From contig PLHJ01000005.1 in the NCBI GenBank assembly GCA_003138895.1, positions 113,086-177,085 on the forward strand: a DNA stretch of 64,000 bases. Direction: 5' to 3'. This DNA is from Acidimicrobiaceae bacterium. Lineage in GTDB: Bacteria > Actinomycetota > Acidimicrobiia > Acidimicrobiales > RAAP-2. Both the position numbers and the translations under genes were made by a program. The notes under the pieces were generated by a model. The model was not told the origin of the DNA, searched no databases, and saw nothing but the letters and a program-made list of their open reading frames with translations. Positions 50,079-59,115 of the stretch are shown here, in pieces (positions within the stretch are counted from its first letter, which is position 1; each line of letters starts with the position of its first letter).

Positions 50079-51389
50079 GTGGTTGTGGCGTGGGATTTCG
50101 AGACGGAACCTGAATTCGAAGAGCAGTTGGCCTGGATGCGCTCGTTCGTCAAAGAGGAGATCTTTCCGATTGAAACGTTGCGACTCTCCTATGACGACGT
50201 GGTGACCGTGATTAAGCCGATGCAAGACGAAGTAAGGAAGCGAGGCCTGTGGGCGGCGCACCTCCCGGCGGAATTGGGCGGCATGGGATTTGGCCAAGTT
50301 CGTCTCGGTTTGATGCACGAAATTCTCGGACAAAGTCCCTATGGCCCCTTGGTTTTTGGCAACAATGCACCCGACAGTGGCAATGCGGAATTGCTCGCCG
50401 TGGGTATGGAGATGACGGGTCGAGAAGATATTCGTGAGCGCTGGTTGCAACCGCTTCTTGACGGCACAATGCGCTCGGGTTTCTCGATGACCGAACCAAA
50501 CACGGCGGGGAGTGACCCGCGTCTTCTCAAGTCTTCGGCGGTGCGCGATGGTGACGAGTGGATCATCAATGGACGAAAGTGGTACACCACCAATGGTTCC
50601 GTCGCCGACATTCTCGTCGTGATGGCAGTTACCAATCCCGACGTGCATCCTTACCAAGGTTCGTCAATGTTCGTGGTGCCGGTAACAACGCCGGGCGTCA
50701 CGATTGTTCGCGACGTCGGAGCCATGGACGATCCCCAGGTGGTTTACGGTCGATTTGGCAACCACGCCGAAATTCTCTATGAAGACGTTCGTGTACCGGC
50801 CGATCATTTGATCGGACCCGAAGGCTCGGGCTTCTTGCTCGCGCAAGCTCGCCTCGGACCCGGACGAATTCATCACTGCATGCGCTGGCTCGGACAGTCC
50901 CAGCGCGCCTTTGACATGATGTGCGAGCGAGCACTCAGTCGCTACACGCACGGGTCATTGCTATCGGAGAAGCAGACAATTCAGAATTGGATTGCTGATT
51001 CGCGTGCCGAAATGCACGCCGCGCGTCTCATGACGTTGCACGCCGCGTGGAAGATGGACAAAGTTGGTGCGTCAGCCGCTCGCGTCGAAATTGCGATGAT
51101 CAAGTACTACGGCGCCACCGTCATGCACAACGTCATTGACCGAGCCCTGCAAACCTACGGATCGCTCGGTTACTCGTCGGACATGCCCTTGGAGGCAATG
51201 TACCGCGCCGCACGCGCCGCACGCATCTACGACGGACCCGACGAAGTGCATCGTCAGACTGTCGCGCGCCACTCGCTGAAGGAATATTCGCCGAGTGAAA
51301 TTCCTACGCAGTACATTCCGTCGCGCACGACAGCCGCCGAAGCGAAATTTGCTGACGTGCTCGAATTTTTGGAAGCCGACAGCGTTTAA
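50079..51389 (+). CDS. Acyl-CoA dehydrogenase family protein
   Basis: 436 aa; MRSGFSMTEPNTAGSDPRLLKSSAVRDGDEWIINGRKWYTT, LQTYGSLGYSSDMPLEAMYRAARAARIYDGPDEVHRQ. Confidence 0.95.
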   Translation: MVVAWDFETEPEFEEQLAWMRSFVKEEIFPIETLRLSYDDVVTVIKPMQDEVRKRGLWAAHLPAELGGMGFGQVRLGLMHEILGQSPYGPLVFGNNAPDSGNAELLAVGMEMTGREDIRERWLQPLLDGTMRSGFSMTEPNTAGSDPRLLKSSAVRDGDEWIINGRKWYTTNGSVADILVVMAVTNPDVHPYQGSSMFVVPVTTPGVTIVRDVGAMDDPQVVYGRFGNHAEILYEDVRVPADHLIGPEGSGFLLAQARLGPGRIHHCMRWLGQSQRAFDMMCERALSRYTHGSLLSEKQTIQNWIADSRAEMHAARLMTLHAAWKMDKVGASAARVEIAMIKYYGATVMHNVIDRALQTYGSLGYSSDMPLEAMYRAARAARIYDGPDEVHRQTVARHSLKEYSPSEIPTQYIPSRTTAAEAKFADVLEFLEADSV

Positions 51390-52339
51390 GCGAGCGCGCG
51401 CGAAAGACGTTCGTCAAGCCAACTGAGAAGTTCGGTTTGGTCGAGTAACGGATTCTCGGACACCGTCTTTTTTCCTCGGTACACCGGTCGTTCTTCGCGG
51501 TCGAGCCAGAGTCCGCCACCTTCGGGCGTGGGTTCGTGACTTGCGAGCCATAACGCACCGTCGACGCCTTGCTTGGGTGTTCGAAGTAGCGGTCGCGTGA
51601 GCGTATTAAAGAGCGGCAGACTTTCACTGACGCCTGGCGTCGCAGTCCACCCGGGGTGAACAGCGTAGAAAGTGGCGCCGTCGCTCGGCTCGCGGTGCTG
51701 CAGCGCACCGGTCAAGACAACTTGACCACGCTTGACGCGAGCGTAGGCCACTGATCCCTTGTAGTGATCGGGAATCGCTTCGAGTTTTCGCAGACTAAAC
51801 GGCTGCGTGTACATACCACCTGACGTCATGAAAATAAATCGAGCGTGCTCGGCGGTGAGTCGCTTCGCGAGCGTCGTTGCCAGAACGTAGGGGGAAAGTA
51901 GATGAACCGCGAGAGTCACTTCGACGTTTTGGGGCGAAACCGAAAAGGTATTTAGAAGTGCCCCGGCATTACTCAAGACCACGTCTAAGCGATTGAGATC
52001 ACCGAGTCGTTTGGCGAATGCATGCGTGTCTCGAAGGTCGGCCAAATCGAATCGCCAGGTTTCTCCGCGTTTTCCGAGGAACTCTCCCAGATCGTCGAGA
52101 GCCTTTTGATTACGACCGATACCTACGACGTAGGCACCAAGCTCGGCCAGCGTGCGAATACCCGCGGCGCCAAGTCCGGAGGTGGCACCCGTGACGACGA
52201 CGGTTTTTCCGTCGAGGCGCTCGAGTGGTTTCCAGCCTTGGGAGTGTCTGCGAATTGATGGTCCCAGTCGCGTGAAGCTGCCAACAATCGATCCTTCAAG
52301 AACCGTGTCGAGCCATCCTTTGCCGAGCGGTGTACTCAC
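51386..52339 (-). CDS. SDR family oxidoreductase
   Basis: VVVTGATSGLGAAGIRTLAELGAYVVGIGR, VLSNAGALL, YARVKRGQ. Confidence 0.9.
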   Translation of the reverse strand: MSTPLGKGWLDTVLEGSIVGSFTRLGPSIRRHSQGWKPLERLDGKTVVVTGATSGLGAAGIRTLAELGAYVVGIGRNQKALDDLGEFLGKRGETWRFDLADLRDTHAFAKRLGDLNRLDVVLSNAGALLNTFSVSPQNVEVTLAVHLLSPYVLATTLAKRLTAEHARFIFMTSGGMYTQPFSLRKLEAIPDHYKGSVAYARVKRGQVVLTGALQHREPSDGATFYAVHPGWTATPGVSESLPLFNTLTRPLLRTPKQGVDGALWLASHEPTPEGGGLWLDREERPVYRGKKTVSENPLLDQTELLSWLDERLSRALA

Positions 52340-53292
52340 GAGCGCGGCGCCAGTCCTTCAACGGCTTCTCGAAGATCAATGCCGAAGGGGACAATCGCAA
52401 GGGTGGCGCGCGTGACGCCCGCGTCGAGGTACCGCTGGACGTGATCGCGACACTCGTCGTAGGAACCATGAATAATCAACTCATCAACGACGTGATCGGG
52501 AATGACTTCGTTCGCTTTCTTGCGGTCACCTGCCGCCCACGCGTCCCACATTGGTTGGAGTACCTCGGTACGACCGAGCCAGCGGTGAAACTCGGCGTAC
52601 CCCTCGACCGTGAGGTACGAGGAGATCATTCGACGAGCAATGAAACGCGCCGTGTCTTTGTCCGTGGTCGGAATCACAAATATTCTGGCGGCAATGGTCT
52701 TTCCTTCACCCACTTCATTGCGACACTGAGCAACATCGTTCGCGCCCAACCAGTTGAGAATGGCGCCGTCGGCTTCGCGTCCGGCGAGACGAAGCATGCC
52801 GGGTCGAAGAGCGCCGAGCAAAATCTCTGGACGCACGGCTACCGGACGAGCGAGTTTGAATCCGTGAACCTCAAAGGTTTCAAAGACTTCATCAATTTTT
52901 TCACCGTCCAACGCACGCTTCACGAAACGTAGGACGTCACGGGTCTTGGCGTAGGGCTTTTCGTACGGAATTCCGTTCCACCTTTCGACAACGGGAAAAC
53001 TCGATGAACCGAGTCCCATTGAGAATCGACCTGGCGCAGCCTCGGCAATGGAGGCAATGCTCATGGCGAGAAGTCCTGGGCCCCGGGTGAACGCTGGCGT
53101 TACCGCCACACCGAGATCCAAGCGTGGCTCCCACGCTGCGGCGAGCGCGAGCGGCGTGAAGCCGTCCGTACCGTCAACCTCCGCCGACCAAACGTCGCGG
53201 TAACCAAGGTCAGCCAACAGATGGAACCATTCCTTGTGCTCTTGCAGGGTGATGCCGTCAAAAGGGATAGTGATCCCGTACGAAGTGGTCAT
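52336..53292 (-). CDS. LLM-class, probable F420-dependent oxidoreductase
   Basis: 318 aa; LADLGYRDVWSAEVDGTDGFTPLALAAAWEPRLDLGVAVTPAFTRGPGLLAMSIASIAEAAPGRFSMGLGSSS. Confidence 0.92.
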   Translation of the reverse strand: MTTSYGITIPFDGITLQEHKEWFHLLADLGYRDVWSAEVDGTDGFTPLALAAAWEPRLDLGVAVTPAFTRGPGLLAMSIASIAEAAPGRFSMGLGSSSFPVVERWNGIPYEKPYAKTRDVLRFVKRALDGEKIDEVFETFEVHGFKLARPVAVRPEILLGALRPGMLRLAGREADGAILNWLGANDVAQCRNEVGEGKTIAARIFVIPTTDKDTARFIARRMISSYLTVEGYAEFHRWLGRTEVLQPMWDAWAAGDRKKANEVIPDHVVDELIIHGSYDECRDHVQRYLDAGVTRATLAIVPFGIDLREAVEGLAPRS

Positions 53293-53329
53293 AGTGCCAG
53301 TGTTTCAGAAAATCGACCCGTGAGTGTTT

Positions 53330-54106
53330 TCAAAGTGACCGGCCGCCGTGAGCTTGGGGAAGGCCAAGGCCACGTCGTTGCAGGTCTGCTTCCCAACGCT
53401 CGATAACGGTCTCTAAAACAACGGCCCGGGCGTAGTGCTTGTCTTCGCCAGAAATTGGATTCCAGCGGGCATGAGGTTCGTCCGTCTTTTTTAAAACGTC
53501 ACCCAGGGCTTCGAGATACAAGTCACGCTTGTCTCGGTTATGCCAATCGTCCGCCGTGAGTTTCCAAGCTCGAAGAGGATCCTTCTTTCGATCCTCGAAA
53601 CGTCGAAGTTGTTCGTCGGCGGAAATGTGCAGCCAAATCTTGACCAGCGTCACGCCGTCGTTGACCAGCGCTCGCTCGAAATCGACGATCTCTTTCGTCG
53701 ACTGCTCCACCATGGATTTATCAATCAGACCTTCAACCCGCTCGACCAGGATGCGCCCGTACCAACTACGGTCAAAAATGGTCATGCCACCTTTGGCGGG
53801 TAGGTGTGGCCAGAATCGCCACAGAAAATGGTGGGCGAGTTCTTCGGGGGTTGGTGGGCCGATGGGTACCACGCTGACATGACGCGGATCGAGCGCACCG
53901 GCTGTTCGCCGAATGGAGCCACCCTTACCGGCAGCGTCAAAACCTTCCATCACCACAATGAGCGCGGGCCCCACTTCGCACGGTGGCGTAAGACCCGCCG
54001 TGAAGAGTCGCAGTTCAACGAGACGATGCTGCGCTTGGGCGATTCGTTTGGCCGATTCGTCAGCACTCAATTTCGGCGAGAGGTCGATATCAGTGGCCCT
54101 GCTCAT
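53330..54106 (-). CDS. ppk2: Polyphosphate kinase 2 family protein
   Basis: VVMEGFDAAGKGGSIRRTAGALDPRHVSVVPIGPPTPEELAHHFLWRFWPHLPAKGGMTIFDRSWYGRILVERVEG. Confidence 0.94.
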   Translation of the reverse strand: MSRATDIDLSPKLSADESAKRIAQAQHRLVELRLFTAGLTPPCEVGPALIVVMEGFDAAGKGGSIRRTAGALDPRHVSVVPIGPPTPEELAHHFLWRFWPHLPAKGGMTIFDRSWYGRILVERVEGLIDKSMVEQSTKEIVDFERALVNDGVTLVKIWLHISADEQLRRFEDRKKDPLRAWKLTADDWHNRDKRDLYLEALGDVLKKTDEPHARWNPISGEDKHYARAVVLETVIERWEADLQRRGLGLPQAHGGRSL

Positions 54107-54151
54107 GCAACCTACTTTCGTTGGTGTTTCTACCGTAGGCGAGAACGGACC

Positions 54152-54925
54152 TTACGGGCGCGGTCCAAATTGAGGTTTACGGTGTTCACGAAACGCGGCG
54201 AGACCTTCGTCGAGGTCCCCGTGTTGTAGCGAAGCTTGCTCAAGTTCAGTCCCGAGTGCTGACAAGGTTTCGTTACGAAGTAGTTCGTTCATCACTTGCT
54301 TGGTGGCGATTTGGCTCGATGATGATCGAGACAGGACTTCGTCGACGTACGCGTCGAGTGTCTCTTCTGGTTTGGTACTCACGTTTGAGACGAGTCCAAT
54401 ATCGAGTGCTCGTTGTGCGTCGATGAGATGACCGCGAAGCAGTAAATCCGCCGCCGCCGTGCGCCCAATTGTGGCGACGAGACGCGCAGTGGCGAGAGCG
54501 GGATAAACAATGCCGAGTCGTGCGGGGGTGACGCCGAACTGTGCGTCCTCACTCGCGATTCGAATATCACACGCCAGGGCCAACTGCACGGCACCTCCCA
54601 CGCAGTAGCCATTGATGAGGGCAATCGTCACGAGCGGTAATGCGCTGAGCGCCGCTTCGGCCGCGGCATTAGTTGCCCGGTACACGGAACCATCAACGTC
54701 GGCCGCGAGCGCGCGTCCGAGACCGTTTACGTCAGCGCCGGCACTGAAGTGCTCACCGCGTCCTCGAACGACGAGAACTCGCAACGAACGATCACCTTCG
54801 AGTCGCTCGCATTCGACGACAATCTTGTGCCACATATCCAAAGACACGGCATTGTGAACTTCGGGACGGTTGAGCCACCAGGTTTCAACGTCGCCCGAAA
54901 CATTTCTTTCGATTTCAAAACTCAT
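54152..54925 (-). CDS. Enoyl-CoA hydratase/isomerase family protein
   Basis: VLVVRGRGEHFSAGADVNGLG, ALINGYCVGGAVQLALACDIRIASEDAQFGVTPARLGIVYP. Confidence 0.93.
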   Translation of the reverse strand: MSFEIERNVSGDVETWWLNRPEVHNAVSLDMWHKIVVECERLEGDRSLRVLVVRGRGEHFSAGADVNGLGRALAADVDGSVYRATNAAAEAALSALPLVTIALINGYCVGGAVQLALACDIRIASEDAQFGVTPARLGIVYPALATARLVATIGRTAAADLLLRGHLIDAQRALDIGLVSNVSTKPEETLDAYVDEVLSRSSSSQIATKQVMNELLRNETLSALGTELEQASLQHGDLDEGLAAFREHRKPQFGPRP

Positions 54926-54961
54926 ATGTCTCTGATTTCATTGAAATTCGCAGTCAGTGCG

Positions 54962-55498
54962 CTAGGCGCCCAGCGATGGTCGGGGTTGTTCTTCGACGGA
55001 TTTTCTGTACTTCTGGGTAATGGCAGCACTCCGAGTTGCGGATTCGCCGAAAGCAAACGCGAGAAGAACTGTCAGCAAAAAGGTGATGCCCGCGCCGTGT
55101 TGGCGTTCAATGGAACTCTCGGCGGAGCGAAGAATGACGAGCAAAATTACGAGGGCGTATTCGGCGTTCGATCGAGTGAGAACGACACTCTTGGTCGACT
55201 CAATTGCTCGCACGAATTGGATTCGTGACCGCAGTACTCCAACTGGGTAACCAAGTAGGAGACCAAGTATTCCCGCACCAACGTGAACCGCGCTCAAGGT
55301 GAGTTCGTGCCACAACACGGGTCCAACGACAACGAGGGCGAGCACGGGATCAAGCCATTCCAAGGCGAGAGGTCGAATGCGTTGTCGAGGTGCCAGTGTC
55401 GATGCCGCCGGATCCGCTCGACCCTTTCGAACGAGGGACGCCGAGACTACGAGCAGAACCAGAAAAATTATTGATTGTGCTCCATCCGTGGACTGCAT
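54962..55498 (-). CDS. Small multi-TM membrane protein, unknown function
   Basis: 178 aa, about 4 TM segments. Confidence 0.6.
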   Translation of the reverse strand: MQSTDGAQSIIFLVLLVVSASLVRKGRADPAASTLAPRQRIRPLALEWLDPVLALVVVGPVLWHELTLSAVHVGAGILGLLLGYPVGVLRSRIQFVRAIESTKSVVLTRSNAEYALVILLVILRSAESSIERQHGAGITFLLTVLLAFAFGESATRSAAITQKYRKSVEEQPRPSLGA

Positions 55499-55614
55499 GG
55501 GTGGCTCGCTCTCGGTTGACGGTACTCGTCACGATGATACTGACGAGTGAAAGTTGACTCGATATTTTCCAAAGATCATCGTGAAGATCCAATGCGCACT
55601 ACCCTCGGTGCATC

Positions 55615-56322
55615 GTGATTGAAATAGTTCCTCGACCTGCGACTGGTCGAACCTTTGAAGCCAAGCGGCGGGTGCGCTTAGGTGATACCGGGGTTGATGC
55701 CGCGTTGCGTCCTGACGCCGCCGCCCGTTACGTACAAGACGTTGCGCGTGACGACTGGAAAGATACCGATCCCAGTGATTCAGGAGCGTGGGTGGTTCGT
55801 CGCACCACGATGCGAGTGGTGGGGGAGCATCGTTGGCCTCGGCTCGACGAAATGGTGACACTCACAACATGGTGTTCGGGAACCGGCGCCGCGTGGGCCG
55901 AGCGTCGTACGGATATATCGGTCAACGGCAATGTCGCCGTCGAAACTGCTGGACTCTGGGTTCCCGTTAATGCGACGGGACAACCAACACGCCTCGGACC
56001 CGACTTCGTCGATCTTTACGGTGTGTCGGCGCAGGGAAGAAAGGTGTCGGGACGTATTTCTAAGGCCACCACGCCAACGCCGAAGGAGAAAAAGGCGTGG
56101 CCGATTCGAAGAGCTGATCTCGACGTTGTTGGTCACGTGAATAACGCGGCACTCTGGGAAATTTTGAGCGAGGTTGTTTCGGGTACTTTCTCGTGGGCCG
56201 AGCTGACGCACCACGACGCCGTGGCCTTCGACGACGACTTGTTACTCGCGTGGAATGAAGGGTCTTTCTGGCTTAGCAATGGTTCGCAAGTAAAAGTCTC
56301 GGCTGAATTTTCGGTGGACTAG
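55615..56322 (+). CDS. Acyl-ACP thioesterase-like (hotdog fold) protein
   Basis: FEAKRRVRLGDTGVDAALRPDAAARYVQDVARDDW...TTWCSGTGAAWAERRTDIS...RRADLDVVGHVNNAALWEIL. Confidence 0.85.
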   Translation: MIEIVPRPATGRTFEAKRRVRLGDTGVDAALRPDAAARYVQDVARDDWKDTDPSDSGAWVVRRTTMRVVGEHRWPRLDEMVTLTTWCSGTGAAWAERRTDISVNGNVAVETAGLWVPVNATGQPTRLGPDFVDLYGVSAQGRKVSGRISKATTPTPKEKKAWPIRRADLDVVGHVNNAALWEILSEVVSGTFSWAELTHHDAVAFDDDLLLAWNEGSFWLSNGSQVKVSAEFSVD

Positions 56323-56355
56323 GACTTAGCACCGCGACGCTTTTACACTGTTGTC

Positions 56356-57033
56356 GTGAACGTTCGCGACACTGACGCCGAGCACGGCGCTTCTTCGTCA
56401 TTGCTCCTAGAAACCAACTCCATTGGTGAAGCCTGGATTTTGATTGCGCTTCACATCATGGAACGAGGAAAGCCCAGCACGTATGACGGAAAAAAGATTG
56501 CTGAACTGATGATGATCACGCTCGAGATTGCGAGCCCCAAAAGTCACGACGCGATTATTGCGCAGTTTGCCGATCCTGAGCGATTGGCGTGGATGCACGA
56601 CAATTTCAATGACCACGCGATAGTGAGCGAACTTGGAGGAGCCGACAGTTACGCCACGAGACTTCGTGACTACGAACACGCTGGACGAGACCAAATTGCT
56701 TGGGTGGTTGAACGTCTTCGATTGGACAGGCACTCGCGATCGGCGACGATCACGACGCTGCAGCCACTCAGTGACACTACGTACATTCCGTGTGTGAGTT
56801 TGTTGGATTTCTTCATTGAAGACGACGCATTGGCGCTGTCCGTATACGCACACAGCATTGATTTCGGAGCGAAGGGTTACGCCAATTTGACGCAATTGGC
56901 AATGCTGCAAGAAGAAGTGGCGATGGCATTGTCGCTGCCGCTTGGGCGACTCGTCATGATCATCAAGTCGGCTCACGTGTACCAAAGCGATGACGACTAT
57001 ATGAAAGGTGTATTGACCGCACTTTCGTCGTGA
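56356..57033 (+). CDS. Thymidylate synthase-family (ThyA-like) protein
   Basis: 225 aa; IPCVSLLDFFIEDDALALSVYAHSIDFGAKGYANLTQLAMLQEEVAMALSLPLGRLVMIIKSAHVY resembles ThyA PCHxxxQF..RS.D...G.P.N...D.HIY pattern. Confidence 0.62.
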   Translation: MNVRDTDAEHGASSSLLLETNSIGEAWILIALHIMERGKPSTYDGKKIAELMMITLEIASPKSHDAIIAQFADPERLAWMHDNFNDHAIVSELGGADSYATRLRDYEHAGRDQIAWVVERLRLDRHSRSATITTLQPLSDTTYIPCVSLLDFFIEDDALALSVYAHSIDFGAKGYANLTQLAMLQEEVAMALSLPLGRLVMIIKSAHVYQSDDDYMKGVLTALSS

Positions 57034-57036
57034 TGT

Positions 57037-57492
57037 TTAGTCGCGTACGAAAAGATCTATTTCCCAGTCGTCTTTTCGTTCATAGTCACAGAGCAAGTCA
57101 GTCGCCGTGCACATAACTCGAAGGATTTCGCTCGCTGACGTGTCCCACGGGACGTTCAAAAGAAGTCCTCGTTGATTGTGGTTTTGTCGCACTTTAAAAG
57201 TGGCGTCGCCAAGAATCATCGACAAACGCTCCTTGCTTAATTTGCCTCGGGTGTGCAAGACGCCCAGGCTTGATTCCTGGGGTACCCCTTTTTTGGGTGC
57301 GGACGTGACCAGAGTCGCTACGGGTGCGCCTTTTTTAATGAGCAGTTGGAAAACGTTCGGCGTGAGTTGCCCTACGTCGTCTTGCACATGTGGAGTGACG
57401 TTGCACCAGCCTTTACCAGCAGCAATTGAATCAATCGCCGTCACAGCTTCGCTACTGGGTAGCGAGAAAGAGAATTGCGAATGTTGTGTCAC
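57037..57492 (-). CDS. Hypothetical protein
   Basis: 151 aa ORF with protein-like composition, no recognised motif. Confidence 0.5.
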   Translation of the reverse strand: MTQHSQFSFSLPSSEAVTAIDSIAAGKGWCNVTPHVQDDVGQLTPNVFQLLIKKGAPVATLVTSAPKKGVPQESSLGVLHTRGKLSKERLSMILGDATFKVRQNHNQRGLLLNVPWDTSASEILRVMCTATDLLCDYERKDDWEIDLFVRD

Positions 57493-57600
57493 CGTTAATC
57501 ACACTCCATTCTTCTGATTGTTGCCTTAAGCCGTTTAATCAATGGTATTGGTTCAACATGAATGCGACGTTCCCGAATGGCGTCACACGTAGGTCCTAGG

Positions 57601-57924
57601 GTGGAAGACATCAAGAACTCGAGCGGATTTTCAGGTGGTGGCGACGTCAACCGCATTATTGATGCGGCTCGGTCCCCCGATTGGAGTATTGGCCTTCGCG
57701 GCGCAAACCAGATTATGGCTACGAATGATTCAGGTGTCATTGGAATGCCGTGGGTCGTTACTGCGGAGCGTGCAGGTAAGGGCATGCGGGTTTCATGTTT
57801 CCAACCGGGCGACGATGTCAATGCTGAGGGCGAAGTGATTGGTGAGTTGCAGGGAAATCCCAGAACTATGGGACGCCAACTACGCGACTTGCTGGAGATG
57901 GTCGGCGAGCGAAAACCTTCGTAG
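57601..57924 (+). CDS. Hypothetical protein
   Basis: GTG start, VEDIKNSSGFSGGGDVNRIIDAARSPDWSIGLRG...; competes with antisense ORF 57495..57821. Confidence 0.4.
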   Translation: MEDIKNSSGFSGGGDVNRIIDAARSPDWSIGLRGANQIMATNDSGVIGMPWVVTAERAGKGMRVSCFQPGDDVNAEGEVIGELQGNPRTMGRQLRDLLEMVGERKPS

Positions 57925-57975
57925 TTTTTCTGTGTCGGTCGAGCGAGCCAAGAGACGCCCCGCTATGGTTCTTCC

Positions 57976-58287
57976 ATGATCAAACTGACGATTCTCTATT
58001 CGACACCCGACGATTCAGCGGCCTTTGATTCGTACTACTTCGAAACCCACATTCCCTTGGCGAATGATCTACCCGGATTGATTGGGTGTGAGGTAAGTAA
58101 GCCAGGTCCCACGTTCGACGGATCGCCGACGCCGTATTACTTGCAGACGGAGCTTTACTACGAGGACAACGACGCTCTCATAGCTTCATTCACAAGTCCG
58201 CAAGGAGCCATCACCGCCGCCGACGTGGCAAACTTTTCGCCCGTGCCCCCCACAATGTTTACAGCCGAGGTTTTGAAACAAGCGTAG
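57976..58287 (+). CDS. EthD family protein
   Basis: MIKLTILYSTPDDSAAFDSYYFETHIPLANDLPGLIGCEVSK...PYYLQTELYYED. Confidence 0.8.
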   Translation: MIKLTILYSTPDDSAAFDSYYFETHIPLANDLPGLIGCEVSKPGPTFDGSPTPYYLQTELYYEDNDALIASFTSPQGAITAADVANFSPVPPTMFTAEVLKQA

Positions 58288-58319
58288 ATAACACGTTGCA
58301 CTAAAGACGATTGAGGAAA

Positions 58320-58859
58320 TTAATCCCCGTCGTTTAGCCCGGCTTCAACCAACCACTTCCAGTGCATTCGAGCGTGATCCGCGTTCGCTCCCAGCACGCC
58401 ACCTACCGTGCCGTCAGCCCATGGTGCACCGGGCAGTACTTGCTCCAATTGTTCATCAGAAAGTTCGCTCAGTAGTATCAATGTTTCTGCTCGCGCCTGT
58501 GCCGTGAGAGCCACGACTTGGGAGAGCGAATCGGCATGATGCTCTCGCTGGAATTTCTCCGTCGACGCGTTGACGATTGCCATAATTTCCTCACGCGTTC
58601 GTTTTTGTCCGTTTTCGCCTTCGAGAAGTCCAACGGGATTCTTCTCACCCGAAATGAATCGACGAATCATTTGCTGAAAGTTTCCTTCGATTAGTGCCAG
58701 GTGAGCAACGTGATCGAGCGGTGACCACTTATTCGAGGGATCGTGCTCACTGGGCGTCAAAGGATCATGCAAATCGCGTTCGGGAAGATTCTTGACGTGC
58801 TCGAGCAACCACGTTCGAGACTCATTGAGCTTTGTTTCAATGTCGATTCGGTTCACCAT
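58320..58859 (-). CDS. DinB superfamily protein
   Basis: ESRTWLLEHVKNLPERDL...WSPLDHVAHLALIEGNFQQMIRRF...ADHARMHWKWLVEAG His pattern. Confidence 0.75.
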   Translation of the reverse strand: MVNRIDIETKLNESRTWLLEHVKNLPERDLHDPLTPSEHDPSNKWSPLDHVAHLALIEGNFQQMIRRFISGEKNPVGLLEGENGQKRTREEIMAIVNASTEKFQREHHADSLSQVVALTAQARAETLILLSELSDEQLEQVLPGAPWADGTVGGVLGANADHARMHWKWLVEAGLNDGD

Positions 58860-59115
58860 GCCCCCTTTGGTGTCGCCATCTTCGCGACGCACCTGAAACT
58901 AGTGCCGTTTGGGTCAGGGCCGCTCGCTGCGCTACTGGCGCGTAAGACCGATGGCATTCGTTACGAATTGTTTACGTTCTGATCATGCCGCGTTCGCTGA
59001 GAAATCATGGACGCAGAGCCTGAACCTGTCCTATAATTCAATTCCCCTCTGATTACACTTGGGGGACTACTCCAAGCATCGTCGTAACGCGACGCGCATC
59101 AACCGAGAGGAATCC

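Noticed and set aside
49998-50657. 219-aa minus-strand ORF antisense to the acyl-CoA dehydrogenase
   Set aside because: Lies opposite a clearly coding gene; composition (His/Arg-rich) is typical of antisense frames in codon-biased DNA.
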